From NCBI GenBank assembly GCA_029259675.1, contig JAJDES010000382.1, forward strand, positions 1-24,665: DNA of 24,665 nt, read 5' to 3'. Below are positions 16,217-24,630 of the stretch, one piece after another. The stretch is from Planctomycetota bacterium. Lineage in GTDB: Bacteria > Planctomycetota > UBA1135 > GCA-002686595. A program made the translations under genes and the position numbers. The notes below the pieces were generated by a model that was given only the letters and a program-made list of their open reading frames with translations, did no database searches and was not told the origin of the DNA. The first letter of the stretch is position 1. The number at the start of each line of letters is the position of its first letter.

Positions 16217-18943
16217 ATGCGCTTTCGCTCTCTGACACTCCCCCTGCTTCTTATCCCCGTTTCGATTCCCATTTGGGCCTGCCAATCAGCCGATTCGTCG
16301 ACTGAAGCCGGACTGCCCGTTGCGGAAACTTACGCAGGGGAAGCCTCGCCCAATCCGACGTCATCCAATCCCTCCGCGGCACTTCCTGTGCCCGCGAGTG
16401 AAGCGGCGACTTTGACCTTGGCAGCGGCTTCTGGCGCCGCGCCGATCGCGTCCGGCAGCAATCAGCCGCCTGCGGCGACTGCATCCGCGCAAGATTCCGC
16501 GGATCTGTTGCAAAGCGAAGCTAGGCGCCAGCAACTCTTGCGCGACAAGCAAGAGACCTTGTCGGCCGAGTATGTGCAACGCGGACAGGCCGCCCTGGAG
16601 CGAGCCGACATGCCCGCCGCGCTCAAACAATTTTCGGCCGCGATGGACCTGATGCCCTCAAATCAGGAAGCCCGCGCCGGAGTGCGACGCGTGCAAGCCT
16701 TGATGGGCAACGGCTACGCCCAAGCCGAAGACTACTTTGAAGATCAAGTGGACCGCGAACGCGTGCGCCGCGCGCAAGCTCGGCTAGAGGTCTCCGTAGC
16801 GGTCGCCGAAAGTGAACGCGCCATGGCCGCTGGTGATCCCGCCGCCGCCATTGCCGCCCTGCGCCGAGCTGAATTGATCCTGCGCAGCAATCCGCTGATC
16901 GCCGACGACGACTTCGATTTGATGATCATCCGCGGTCGAATCGACTCGGCCCTCGAAGCTCAGGCCGCAGCGCGCCAGAGCGAGTTGGAAGCCCAGCGCA
17001 TGCTGGCCAAAGAAGCTCAAGAGGAAGCCGAAGCCGAAAAGCGCAACCAGCGCGAAGAATTGCTCGGACGCCTCTACGGCAAGGCCAATGCCGAGTTCCA
17101 ACGCGAGAATTACTCCATGGCGGAGAGTTTGGCGCGCCAAATCCTGCTGCAGGATCCGGGCAACGAGTTTGCCATCGAGCTGCGCGACATCGCGGCCGCC
17201 GCGCGACACCGTTCCACGAACGAGTCCAATCGGCGCAACATGCACGAGCAATGGGTGCGCACTTTCCAAGAGCTTGAAACGTCGGCCGTCATCCAAAACG
17301 AGATTTTGGTCTTTGACGACCTCAAGCGTTGGGAAATGGTCAAGCGCCGCAAGCCGAACACCGAGTTCAGAAACGAATCCAATTCACAGGCCGACGAGAA
17401 TCAAGTCATCCTCGATCGCTTGGCCTCAGTTCACATTCAAGCTCGCTTTGGTGAAGACGGCGAAGGCGCCCCGCTCGAAGAAGTTGCGACCTACCTGCAA
17501 CAGACCACGGGCATCAACTTCCTGATCAGCACGCAAGTGTCCGAGGACCTGGGCGAAGACGAAACCGCCGTGAACCTCAACCTGCCCAACCGCAGCGTTC
17601 GCAAGGTTTTGGATTTGATCTCCGAAACCAGCGAGTACATCGGCTGGAAAGTGGAAGGCGGCGTCGTGAAGTTCGTCACGATCGAGGAGTTGATCGGCGG
17701 ACAAGTCCTGCGCTTCTACGACGTGCGCGACCTGATTCGTCCCGTCACCGATTTCCCCGGCCGCGAGATCAACGTCATTCCCTCCGGCGACATTGAGTTG
17801 CCCGAGGAAGACTTTGAAGAGCGCGAAGCCCTGGTTGTCACCAGCGACACCCTCGACACCCTGATTCGCGACAACATCGCACCGGAGTCCTGGGACGCCG
17901 ACCCCAACAACACCAGCCAGGTCACCGACGGCGGCACTTTGGTTGTGAACCAAACGCCCGAAGTTCACCAGCTGATTGAGGAACTGCTCGACGGCCTGCG
18001 CGAGGCGGCCGGCATCATGGTCGAGATCGAAGCGCGCTTCCTCAAAGTCGAAGACAACTTCCTCGAGGACATCGGCATCGACTTCCGCGGCCTCGGTTCG
18101 CCCGGCCTGGGCTCCAACGAGTTCTTCAATGACTTCGGCGACGCCACGGCACAATCCGAACTGGGCGCGGAGATCGGACAGGACTCCGACCTCGGAGCCT
18201 TCTACGACCTGGGCGACAACGGCGATGTTCGCTCGCGCGTTGAAAACCTTTTCGACAGCGACCTAGGTGATGAGGATGTGCTGACGACCCAAGGTGGATT
18301 GTCATTCCAGTGGACTTACTTGAGCGACCTGCAGATGGAGATGATTCTGCGCGCGGTCAGCAAGTCCGAGCGAGTTGAAATCGTCACCTCCCCCACGATC
18401 TTGGTCTTCAACACGGCGCGCGCCAACTTGACGATCTTGAACCAGATCGCCTACATCCAGGACTACGACGTTGAGATCGCGCAAGCGTCCAGTATCGCCG
18501 ACCCGATCATTCGCGTGGTCGAGGACGGAGTGATCCTCGATGTGCGCCCTGTGGTTTCAGCAGACCGGCGCTACATCGTGCTGGAAGTCCGCCCCACAGT
18601 GGCCGAGCTGACAAGGCCCATTCCCGAGTTCACCACCAGCCTCGGCGGCGGTTCGGGCATTACGATTCAGTTGCCGGAGTTGCAAATCTCCCGCGTGCGC
18701 ACATCGGTTCCGATGCCCGATGGATCGACAGTTCTTTTGGGCGGCCAGAAGATTCACGAAGAGAAGAACTTCGAATCGGGCATTCCGATCCTGAACAAGA
18801 TTCCCTTCCTGTCCTTCATCTTCAATCGCAAGGGCAACTTCGTGACCAACCGCAAGCTCTTGATCTTGCTCAAGGCCACGATTGTGATCCCCGAGGAGCA
18901 CGAGCCGACTCCGGCCCAGATGGGCGCAACAATGTTGCGCTAG
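16217..18943 (+). CDS. Secretin-like outer-membrane lipoprotein with helical N-terminal region
   Basis: This 908-residue protein carries the ring-forming domain of secretins, the gated outer-membrane channels of type II and III secretion and type IV pili. A signal peptide (MRFRSLTLPLLLIPVSIPI) ends at WAC (C22), a likely lipidation site. After a Ser/Ala/Pro linker comes a region of TPR-like hairpins and charged coiled coil (about 110-350, with KEAQEEAEAEKRNQREE). An N0/N1-like segment follows at about 405-600: PLEEVATYLQQTTGINFLIS, then SVRKVLDLISETSEYIGWKVE, then GTLVVNQTPEVHQLIEELLDGL. The secretin domain (about 690-893) has ERVEIVTSPTILVFN, VPMPDGSTVLLGG and the hallmark GIPILNKIPFLSFIFN. 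Between them sits an Asp/Gly-rich insert (about 625-690). ATG 16217 is chosen for the signal peptide. No other secretion or pilus gene is nearby, so the pathway served is unknown. Confidence 0.93.
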   Translation: MRFRSLTLPLLLIPVSIPIWACQSADSSTEAGLPVAETYAGEASPNPTSSNPSAALPVPASEAATLTLAAASGAAPIASGSNQPPAATASAQDSADLLQSEARRQQLLRDKQETLSAEYVQRGQAALERADMPAALKQFSAAMDLMPSNQEARAGVRRVQALMGNGYAQAEDYFEDQVDRERVRRAQARLEVSVAVAESERAMAAGDPAAAIAALRRAELILRSNPLIADDDFDLMIIRGRIDSALEAQAAARQSELEAQRMLAKEAQEEAEAEKRNQREELLGRLYGKANAEFQRENYSMAESLARQILLQDPGNEFAIELRDIAAAARHRSTNESNRRNMHEQWVRTFQELETSAVIQNEILVFDDLKRWEMVKRRKPNTEFRNESNSQADENQVILDRLASVHIQARFGEDGEGAPLEEVATYLQQTTGINFLISTQVSEDLGEDETAVNLNLPNRSVRKVLDLISETSEYIGWKVEGGVVKFVTIEELIGGQVLRFYDVRDLIRPVTDFPGREINVIPSGDIELPEEDFEEREALVVTSDTLDTLIRDNIAPESWDADPNNTSQVTDGGTLVVNQTPEVHQLIEELLDGLREAAGIMVEIEARFLKVEDNFLEDIGIDFRGLGSPGLGSNEFFNDFGDATAQSELGAEIGQDSDLGAFYDLGDNGDVRSRVENLFDSDLGDEDVLTTQGGLSFQWTYLSDLQMEMILRAVSKSERVEIVTSPTILVFNTARANLTILNQIAYIQDYDVEIAQASSIADPIIRVVEDGVILDVRPVVSADRRYIVLEVRPTVAELTRPIPEFTTSLGGGSGITIQLPELQISRVRTSVPMPDGSTVLLGGQKIHEEKNFESGIPILNKIPFLSFIFNRKGNFVTNRKLLILLKATIVIPEEHEPTPAQMGATMLR

Positions 18944-18951
18944 CTCTCCAA

Positions 18952-18991
18952 CGGGCCCGGTCGCCATTCGCAACCGGGCCCGATTTCTATT
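18952..18991 (+). terminator. Intrinsic terminator after the secretin gene
   Basis: A perfect 10-bp stem pairs CGGGCCCGGT (18952-18961) with ACCGGGCCCG (18973-18982) across an 11-base loop, eight bases after the secretin stop. It is followed by ATTTCTATT, a modest T-rich tail. The stem is strong and the position is right, so transcription very likely ends here and the next gene has its own promoter. Confidence 0.85.
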
Positions 18992-19657
18992 GGGTTGGCC
19001 CCGGGAATCCGCAGGGCCCGTCGAAGACCGCAATTGCGATCGGGAGCCCTGAATCGTCGCCCGCTCCAGGAGGCAGCCCACACAAATGGGCGCGACACCC
19101 ATCGAGGCCGCGCCGATTGCCCCCCCGACCGGCTCCCCGATTGGCGACACTGGGGCCGCCCGAGCCCAACACTTCATCCAAGGCTCGGCTCCCAGCGAAA
19201 CTTCTTGGCATTTATCGGATACCCAAGGCGAGTACCTGACATCCACAACTGACTCACTCCCCCACGCTCAGAGGCCCACATTCGGTGCTGGACCACAAAA
19301 CGGCGCTGACTCATTGGGGCGCCAGGTCGCCGCTGCTGAGCGCCCACAGATCCGCCCGCATGCACACCACCCCGGCAGCCCCCTACGCCAGGCATAATCA
19401 ATAAGTCAGGTCCCCCGCGGCTTTGTGAGCAACCCCGACGCAATTCGGCCCGCAAAATCATCTGCATGGACGCCGCCCCAAAGGCACGCACCCATTGCAG
19501 CAGAACAACACCCGAGATCGCTCCCAGTGCGCGCGGTGCCACCAGCCGCACGCACACGGGATCTCTTCGACACGAGCAACTGTAAATTCGATAGCCGCAA
19601 CGCATGCCCGCCCCGGGACCCCACGGCCCAACATCCTTCCGGGCACCGAACATCGCC
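18992..19657. other. Non-coding gap between secretin terminator and large TPR protein
   Basis: About 670 bp follow the terminator. Frames of about 80-100 codons are open (for example from ATG 19086) but are Pro/Ala/His-rich with no recognisable feature, and similar frames run on the other strand. The promoter of the large TPR gene must be near the right end. An AT-richer patch CATAATCAATAAGT at 19394-19407 is the only local composition change; I could not pair it with a -35 box. Confidence 0.4.
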
Positions 19658-22606
19658 ATGACTCTTCAAGCCAAACGCTCCTTTATTTGCAGCTGTGCCC
19701 GCGCGCTGCCCGCAGCCCTGGCCAGTTGCCTCTTGGGTCTTGCGGCCCACGCCGCGACGAGTATCCCCCAAAGCTCGGAACGCCGAGCCCAGGAGGAAAT
19801 TGAGTTCGCCAAGGGCCTGGCCACTCAATGGCAATTCATTGAGTTGGCGGAAAAAGTGCTCGATGACGTGGCCAATTCCGGCAGCACAAGCGACAAGCTA
19901 GAGCAAGAGTTGGAGTTGGCTCGCTGCGAGGTCTACTCCAGCGGAGCTCGCTACGAGCGCGACGAGAACAAGCGTCAAGCCATCTTCCTCAAGGCCATCA
20001 ACTCCTATCGCGATTTCGTTGACGAAAACCTAACTTCGGACAAGCGCGAATCAGCCGAACTGGACTTGATTGACTTGGCCAGCGTTTACGGTCGCGATGT
20101 CGGACGGCAACTGGAGTCCGCCGTCGGCGAGCGAGCCGCCGAGCTCAAGGCGAACATGAGCGAAGTCCTCAACGACGCAATCTTTCGCACCCTTGATCTC
20201 ATTGATTCACTCAAGGCCGAAATCGACTACGCGCGCGACGACGATCGTCCGTTCAAAGCCTTGGCCAATGAGCGCCACAAGTTGATGCTCAACGCGGCCC
20301 AGATGCGCTTGACCTTGGGCCGCAATTCCGATTTGGGAGAAGCCCAATTTGATGAGGCCGGGCGCACACTTGAAGAGTTGGCATTGGATGCCGGCGAAAC
20401 ATCCTATTGGGGCCTGCACGCTTACCTGTTGTTGGGCAATGTTTACTCGGCCCAGGGCCTTTGGGAAGACGCCGTCAGCTTCCTCGAGTACGTTTGCCAA
20501 TCCGCAGTCCCGCGCGATAGGGACATGCGCAAGAGAGTGTTCGAAGGCAAGTCCCAATCCGAGCTCGACGTTCACTGGAATTTCCTCGAGCTGGGCATGA
20601 ACGATTTGGTCATCGCCTTGGCCAATGCCGCCGAAACGGCCGAAGCCTGCAACTGGGGAATTCACTTTCTCAACATTCAAAATGAATACGGTTTCGCCGT
20701 CTCCGCCAACGGACATCTATCCCGTCTGGAAGTTGCCAAGGTGTTGATGAACTCCGGCGGCTACGTCGGCGGCAAGCAAGGCGAATACGAGTGGTTCCAA
20801 ACGCGCGACGACATGCGCAAGGCAGGCTTTAAGAGCGCCCGCGAATCGCGCGGAGCCATGGACCTGGCGCTGATCATCGCCCAGGACGTCAATCGCGAGA
20901 ACCAGAACAACATCCTCAAGGTGATGGCCCAACGAACCATCTCCGACTTGATCAATCGGCCCGGTGTGCAAGTTGCGCCCGACATCTTGTTCGAAGCTGC
21001 CCAGGGTGATTACTTCAACCAGGATTACGCCCAAGCCATTCCGGCTTTCAAACGCGTACTCGCCTCGCTGGAGAACCAAGACCAAGCCACCCGCATCAAC
21101 GTCGGACCGCGCGCCCTGTGGCACCTGGGACGCTGCCTGACCAAGCTCGACCGCCCGCTTGAGGCGGCCATGGTCTATAGCTCGGGACTCGATTCCCATT
21201 GGGTCGGCGATCCTGAGTACGACGTCAAGAACGCCAAAGACTTCAACAACAGCATGCGCGTTGTGAAATCCAAAGCCGGCTCCGACGCCACGCTTGACCG
21301 GCTATTTGTGCAATCCGAAGAAGCCATCCTGAAGCACAACAAGGACGATGCCGGCGACATTGTCTTCAAGCAAGCCAAGCAGAAGTACGACGCCAAGGAC
21401 TACGAGCTTGCGCGGGCGCAGTTCGGCGATGTCCCCGGCGACGCCAAAAACTACGAGAAGGCCCTCGTATACATTGCAGTTTGCAGCCACAAACTCGGTG
21501 ACTCGGATCAGGCCCTGAGCGAGCTCAACGCCTACCTCAACGATTACCTGAGTGACCCCGTGAACCAGACCACGGACACGACCCGCATCCTGCGCCGCAC
21601 CGAAGCGCGCGGCCTGGCTGTTTATTACGGCGGTGCCATTCATTTTGCCCAAGCGGAGCGCGGTGAGGGCTCCTACGAAGAAACCGTCAAGTGGCTCGGG
21701 ACCTATCACGAGGATTTCCCCGATCAAAAAGACTTTGCTGCCAAAGCCCTCTACATAACGCTGCGGAGCAACCTCGCGCTCGAAAGATACGACGACGCGA
21801 AAGCGACTTTGGACATTCTGTTGGCCGAATTCCCCCGTCACAATTACACAGGTGTCGGAGCCAACAAAATCTACGGCGTGCTTGAGGAGAATCGCACCGC
21901 AGCGATTGAAGCGGGCAACCAAGCGCGCAGTGAAGAATTGCTACCGCGCATGTCCGAGATGCTCCGGATCTACAACGATCTGGCTCCCAAGCCCCAACTG
22001 AGTTGGATGCGCAAGGAAGCAGCGCTTTGGACGGAACTGAAGAATTGGCCCGAAGCCGAACGAGTTTTGCGCCAAGCAACGGCGAACTTCGCAACCGATT
22101 CCATTGATGGAGATGAAAAAGCGTTGACCCACGGGGTTTGGCCCGACTTGGCCCACGCCCTCTTGGAACAACACCAGGTAGCGGAGGCCGCAGATATCTT
22201 GATGCAACTGGTGCCGACTGACGAAAATCCCGATCGCAAGCCCAGCCGCAGCACCGCTTCGAATTTCGCTCGAGCCGTTTGTGGCTGGGTTGAGAGCCAA
22301 GGCTCTGAAATCATCGAAATCCCCGGGGTGGGCGACGCTGAATCGATCGAGCGCGCCTGCAAGATCATCGACACCATCGCCAACTCCACGGACCGTTGGG
22401 AATGCCCCTGGTACGGCATCAAGTTTGATTTGGCCTACGGCTATTACCAATGGGGCTCCTTCGACAGCTCCAAGCTCGAATCCGCCAAGCGCCAAATCGA
22501 TCAAATGCGAAGTGACCTGGGCGACAACCTTGAGCAAATGACTCCCTCCTGCGACGGAGATGATTCCCTGCGTCAGAAATACCTCTGGCTACTGCGCAAG
22601 CTTTAG
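19658..22606 (+). CDS. Large exported TPR/helical-repeat protein
   Basis: This 982-residue protein has a signal peptide: basic QAKR, a hydrophobic stretch ALPAALASCLLGLAA, and an AHA cleavage site near residue 32. The mature chain is one long series of amphipathic helices with TPR spacing. Clear units include WGLHAYLLLGNVYSAQGLWEDAVSFLE, DILFEAAQGDYFNQDYAQAIPAFKRVL, ALWHLGRCLTKLDRPLEAAMVYSSGL, KALVYIAVCSHKLGDSDQALSELNAYL and LYITLRSNLALERYDDAKATLDILL. Such solenoids bind other proteins; no catalytic motif or membrane helix beyond the signal is seen, so a periplasmic scaffold is the best guess. Similar outlines occur in the outer-membrane assembly and gliding families, but I cannot place it in one. 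ATG 19658 is preferred to the in-frame 19604 because it starts at the n-region of the signal peptide. It follows the secretin after a terminator and a long gap. Confidence 0.88.
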   Translation: MTLQAKRSFICSCARALPAALASCLLGLAAHAATSIPQSSERRAQEEIEFAKGLATQWQFIELAEKVLDDVANSGSTSDKLEQELELARCEVYSSGARYERDENKRQAIFLKAINSYRDFVDENLTSDKRESAELDLIDLASVYGRDVGRQLESAVGERAAELKANMSEVLNDAIFRTLDLIDSLKAEIDYARDDDRPFKALANERHKLMLNAAQMRLTLGRNSDLGEAQFDEAGRTLEELALDAGETSYWGLHAYLLLGNVYSAQGLWEDAVSFLEYVCQSAVPRDRDMRKRVFEGKSQSELDVHWNFLELGMNDLVIALANAAETAEACNWGIHFLNIQNEYGFAVSANGHLSRLEVAKVLMNSGGYVGGKQGEYEWFQTRDDMRKAGFKSARESRGAMDLALIIAQDVNRENQNNILKVMAQRTISDLINRPGVQVAPDILFEAAQGDYFNQDYAQAIPAFKRVLASLENQDQATRINVGPRALWHLGRCLTKLDRPLEAAMVYSSGLDSHWVGDPEYDVKNAKDFNNSMRVVKSKAGSDATLDRLFVQSEEAILKHNKDDAGDIVFKQAKQKYDAKDYELARAQFGDVPGDAKNYEKALVYIAVCSHKLGDSDQALSELNAYLNDYLSDPVNQTTDTTRILRRTEARGLAVYYGGAIHFAQAERGEGSYEETVKWLGTYHEDFPDQKDFAAKALYITLRSNLALERYDDAKATLDILLAEFPRHNYTGVGANKIYGVLEENRTAAIEAGNQARSEELLPRMSEMLRIYNDLAPKPQLSWMRKEAALWTELKNWPEAERVLRQATANFATDSIDGDEKALTHGVWPDLAHALLEQHQVAEAADILMQLVPTDENPDRKPSRSTASNFARAVCGWVESQGSEIIEIPGVGDAESIERACKIIDTIANSTDRWECPWYGIKFDLAYGYYQWGSFDSSKLESAKRQIDQMRSDLGDNLEQMTPSCDGDDSLRQKYLWLLRKL

Positions 22607-22749
22607 CACCAACCGGACATCCGCAAGCAGCGATAGTCAGGCTGCGCCAGCACAAACCTGTCGGAGCCCCCAGTGACGGGCCCCCGTCTACCCCTCCCAA
22701 GCAAAATCCCCCAAATCCCGGACTGCAACTCGGGCCCGGCGAAGTTTCA

Positions 22750-22785
22750 CCGGTCCTCCATCCGGTCCTCCATCCGGTCCTCCAT
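22750..22785 (+). repeat. Tandem repeat, three perfect 12-bp units
   Basis: CCGGTCCTCCAT occurs three times without a mismatch at 22750-22761, 22762-22773 and 22774-22785. It lies in non-coding sequence between two TPR genes. Copy number may vary by slipped-strand replication. Confidence 0.95.
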
Positions 22786-23150
22786 TCGGGCCCCCCCCAA
22801 TCCCGGCCCGGCCCACATTTCCACGAATCAGACGGCATGGAATCATCAATCGCTGGGCTTCACGGTCAGGTGGGAGGGCTAAGGCTTATTCACAGAATGA
22901 TCCAGCGCCACCGCAACCCCAGCAGCGACCCAGCCCGTCCGTTTGGGGGGCCTGCAGCCCCATCGCGACGGATCGTGACCTGATCGACAGTTGTGACCCC
23001 CGGCCCCCCGGCTAGAATGGTCCGCCTTTCCATGAAAAACAGCACCCATCACGTAATTCGACAGCATGAGCTGCGGCGCGCAGGTTTGGTCCCCTCCGAC
23101 TTGCCCGCAGTCAAGCTACTGCCGGGCGTCCGCCTTCCCTCTGGGCAATC

Positions 23151-23204
23151 CACATTCGGAATGGCCACATTCGGAATGGCCACATTCGGAAAGGCCACAT
23201 TGGA
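23151..23204 (+). repeat. Tandem repeat, three 15-bp units plus a partial fourth
   Basis: CACATTCGGAATGGC occurs at 23151-23165 and 23166-23180, then once with one change (AAGGC) at 23181-23195, and a degenerate partial copy CACATTGGA follows. Fifteen bases keep reading frame; if translated with the downstream gene it encodes repeated TFGMA. Confidence 0.95.
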
Positions 23205-23223
23205 ATCAGCCGACGGTGACGCG

Positions 23224-24501
23224 ATGAGAATCGTGGGACCCAAACTCACGAGCGCCGCAGTTGCATTGCGCGGGCGCACCGCTTCCGTCTTTATGGGCGC
23301 TTGCCTGCTTTGCTCAACCGCATTCGGCGCCCTCAACTCTGCGGCACCTGCTTTGGCGGCGGAACCACTCTCATCGTCCATTGCGTTCGCGCCCAGGACC
23401 CATTTCGTTGCCAAACAGAATCAGCCGGATCAAGTTTTTGTGCGCGAAGAGAGCGGAGCCTTGCGACCCGTCAGCGGCGTCTTAACCGAAAACAACCTCA
23501 GTGGTGTCGCTGTCGGCGACGAGCGCTTCGACGCCGATCGAATCGCGCACATCACATTCGGCAGCGTGCCGTCATCTTTCCGCGAAGCCAAAAATTACTT
23601 CGAGCTACGGAGCTACGCAGAGGCCGCGGCAAAATACCGGCTCGCCGCCGGTGAAAGCGACCGCAATGTTGTCCAAGCCGCAGCGCGACTGCGGGCTGCA
23701 CAGGCATTGTTGTATGTGGGCAGCGTGGACAGCAGTGCCTTTGCGGACGCGGATCGTGAGGCCTCTCGCTTCCTTGAGGATTTCCCCAAGAATCGAGAAG
23801 TCCCCCTGGGCCGTTACATCCAAGCGACTGCGCGGTTCCTGTCCGGTGACGCCGCCGCCGCCGGAGCCCTATTTCAAGCCATCTATGACGAAGTAACCAA
23901 TTCCGTGCCCTCGGAGGGATACGGCATTGTGCTCGGTTACAAATCAGGCTTGCGCGGCGCATCGGCCTACTTGGAAGCGGGCATGACCCAGGAAGCGCGC
24001 GAAATTTTTCAGCGCATGACCTCCAATCTGCCGGGCTTGATCGCCGGCATGACCGAAGAGGATCGCAACTACAGCGATATGCTCGCGATTCAAGCCAGCG
24101 CTCGCTTGGGAGAGGGCTTTGCCCTCCTGGCGGGCGGCAATTCCAGCCGCGCGGTGGATTTCTTTCGCGAACAACTGAATGGCGCTACCACGGCTTCCGA
24201 CGAAAGCTCGCGCCTGTCTACCGCTGCTCTGACCTTCGGAGCGCGCCTTGGCCTCGGCCTTGCATTGGCCAAAGAAGGCCAGTATCGACCGGCCCAAATT
24301 GAACTGGCCATTGTCTCCAGTCTCGACCACACGGACCGCGATCGCGTGGCCCGTGCCCTGCTCGGCTTGGCCGAGTGTGCTTTGAACCTTCCAGATTCCG
24401 ATTCGCGCTCCCAGGCTCGCGCTTGGGTCGAAACCGTGCTTAACCAGTACTCCGATACGCTCTGGGTTCAAAGGGCCCACGCTCTGCTCGGTACTCTCTG
24501 A
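23224..24501 (+). CDS. Exported TPR protein with beta-rich N-terminal region
   Basis: From ATG 23224 the protein has 425 residues. It opens with a signal peptide: basic n-region, hydrophobic TASVFMGACLLCSTAFG, and an ALA cleavage site near residue 45. A short beta-rich region follows (about 68-115: QVFVREESGALRPVSGVL, GVAVGDERFDADRIAHITFG), resembling a small SH3-like barrel, and then PSSFREAKNYFELRSYAEAAAKYRLA starts the TPR part, which runs to the end (for example ASAYLEAGMTQEAREIFQRM, FGARLGLGLALAKEGQYRPAQIEL, and a final WVETVLNQYSDTLWVQRAHALLG). The frame is open upstream to ATG 23032 and GTG 22993; I prefer 23224 because the longer forms place the signal peptide some 65 or more residues in. 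No start has a good ribosome site. It probably precedes the next gene in one operon (129 bp gap). Confidence 0.87.
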   Translation: MRIVGPKLTSAAVALRGRTASVFMGACLLCSTAFGALNSAAPALAAEPLSSSIAFAPRTHFVAKQNQPDQVFVREESGALRPVSGVLTENNLSGVAVGDERFDADRIAHITFGSVPSSFREAKNYFELRSYAEAAAKYRLAAGESDRNVVQAAARLRAAQALLYVGSVDSSAFADADREASRFLEDFPKNREVPLGRYIQATARFLSGDAAAAGALFQAIYDEVTNSVPSEGYGIVLGYKSGLRGASAYLEAGMTQEAREIFQRMTSNLPGLIAGMTEEDRNYSDMLAIQASARLGEGFALLAGGNSSRAVDFFREQLNGATTASDESSRLSTAALTFGARLGLGLALAKEGQYRPAQIELAIVSSLDHTDRDRVARALLGLAECALNLPDSDSRSQARAWVETVLNQYSDTLWVQRAHALLGTL

Positions 24502-24525
24502 TCTAGTCCACGCGTCACACATTCC

Positions 24526-24551
24526 GGTTCGAGATCCAAGGACCTCGAACC
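24526..24551. other. Hairpin between the TPR gene and the next gene
   Basis: GGTTCGAG (24526-24533) pairs perfectly with CTCGAACC (24544-24551) across ten bases. No T-tract follows, so it is not a standard intrinsic terminator. It may be an attenuator, a processing site or an RNA-stability element between the two genes. Confidence 0.5.
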
Positions 24552-24615
24552 CCCATCACCCAAACCGCGAAGCAAGAGACCTAGGGTCGCCGTTTCGCAT
24601 CACGAAGAACTGACC

Positions 24616-24621
24616 AAGGAG
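24616..24621 (+). promoter_or_regulatory. Shine-Dalgarno AAGGAG of the gene at the right edge
   Basis: AAGGAG lies nine bases before the ATG at 24631. It is a near-perfect ribosome site, in contrast to the other right-hand genes, and is the main support for that gene. Confidence 0.75.
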
Positions 24622-24630
24622 CCCCTGAGG

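Larger units (their letters stand above)
22607..23223. other. Non-coding or leader region with two tandem repeats
   Basis: About 617 bp between the stop of the large TPR gene and the preferred start of the next TPR gene. It holds two separate tandem repeats, listed on their own, and a very C/G-rich patch. From 22993 onward the frame of the downstream gene is open, so part of this could be coding if that gene starts at GTG 22993 or ATG 23032. Confidence 0.4.

Noticed and set aside
19086..19397. Open frame of 103 codons after the secretin terminator
   Set aside because: No ribosome site, domain or signal peptide; composition is Pro/Ala/His-rich and overlapping frames of similar length exist on the other strand, as expected by chance at this GC content.
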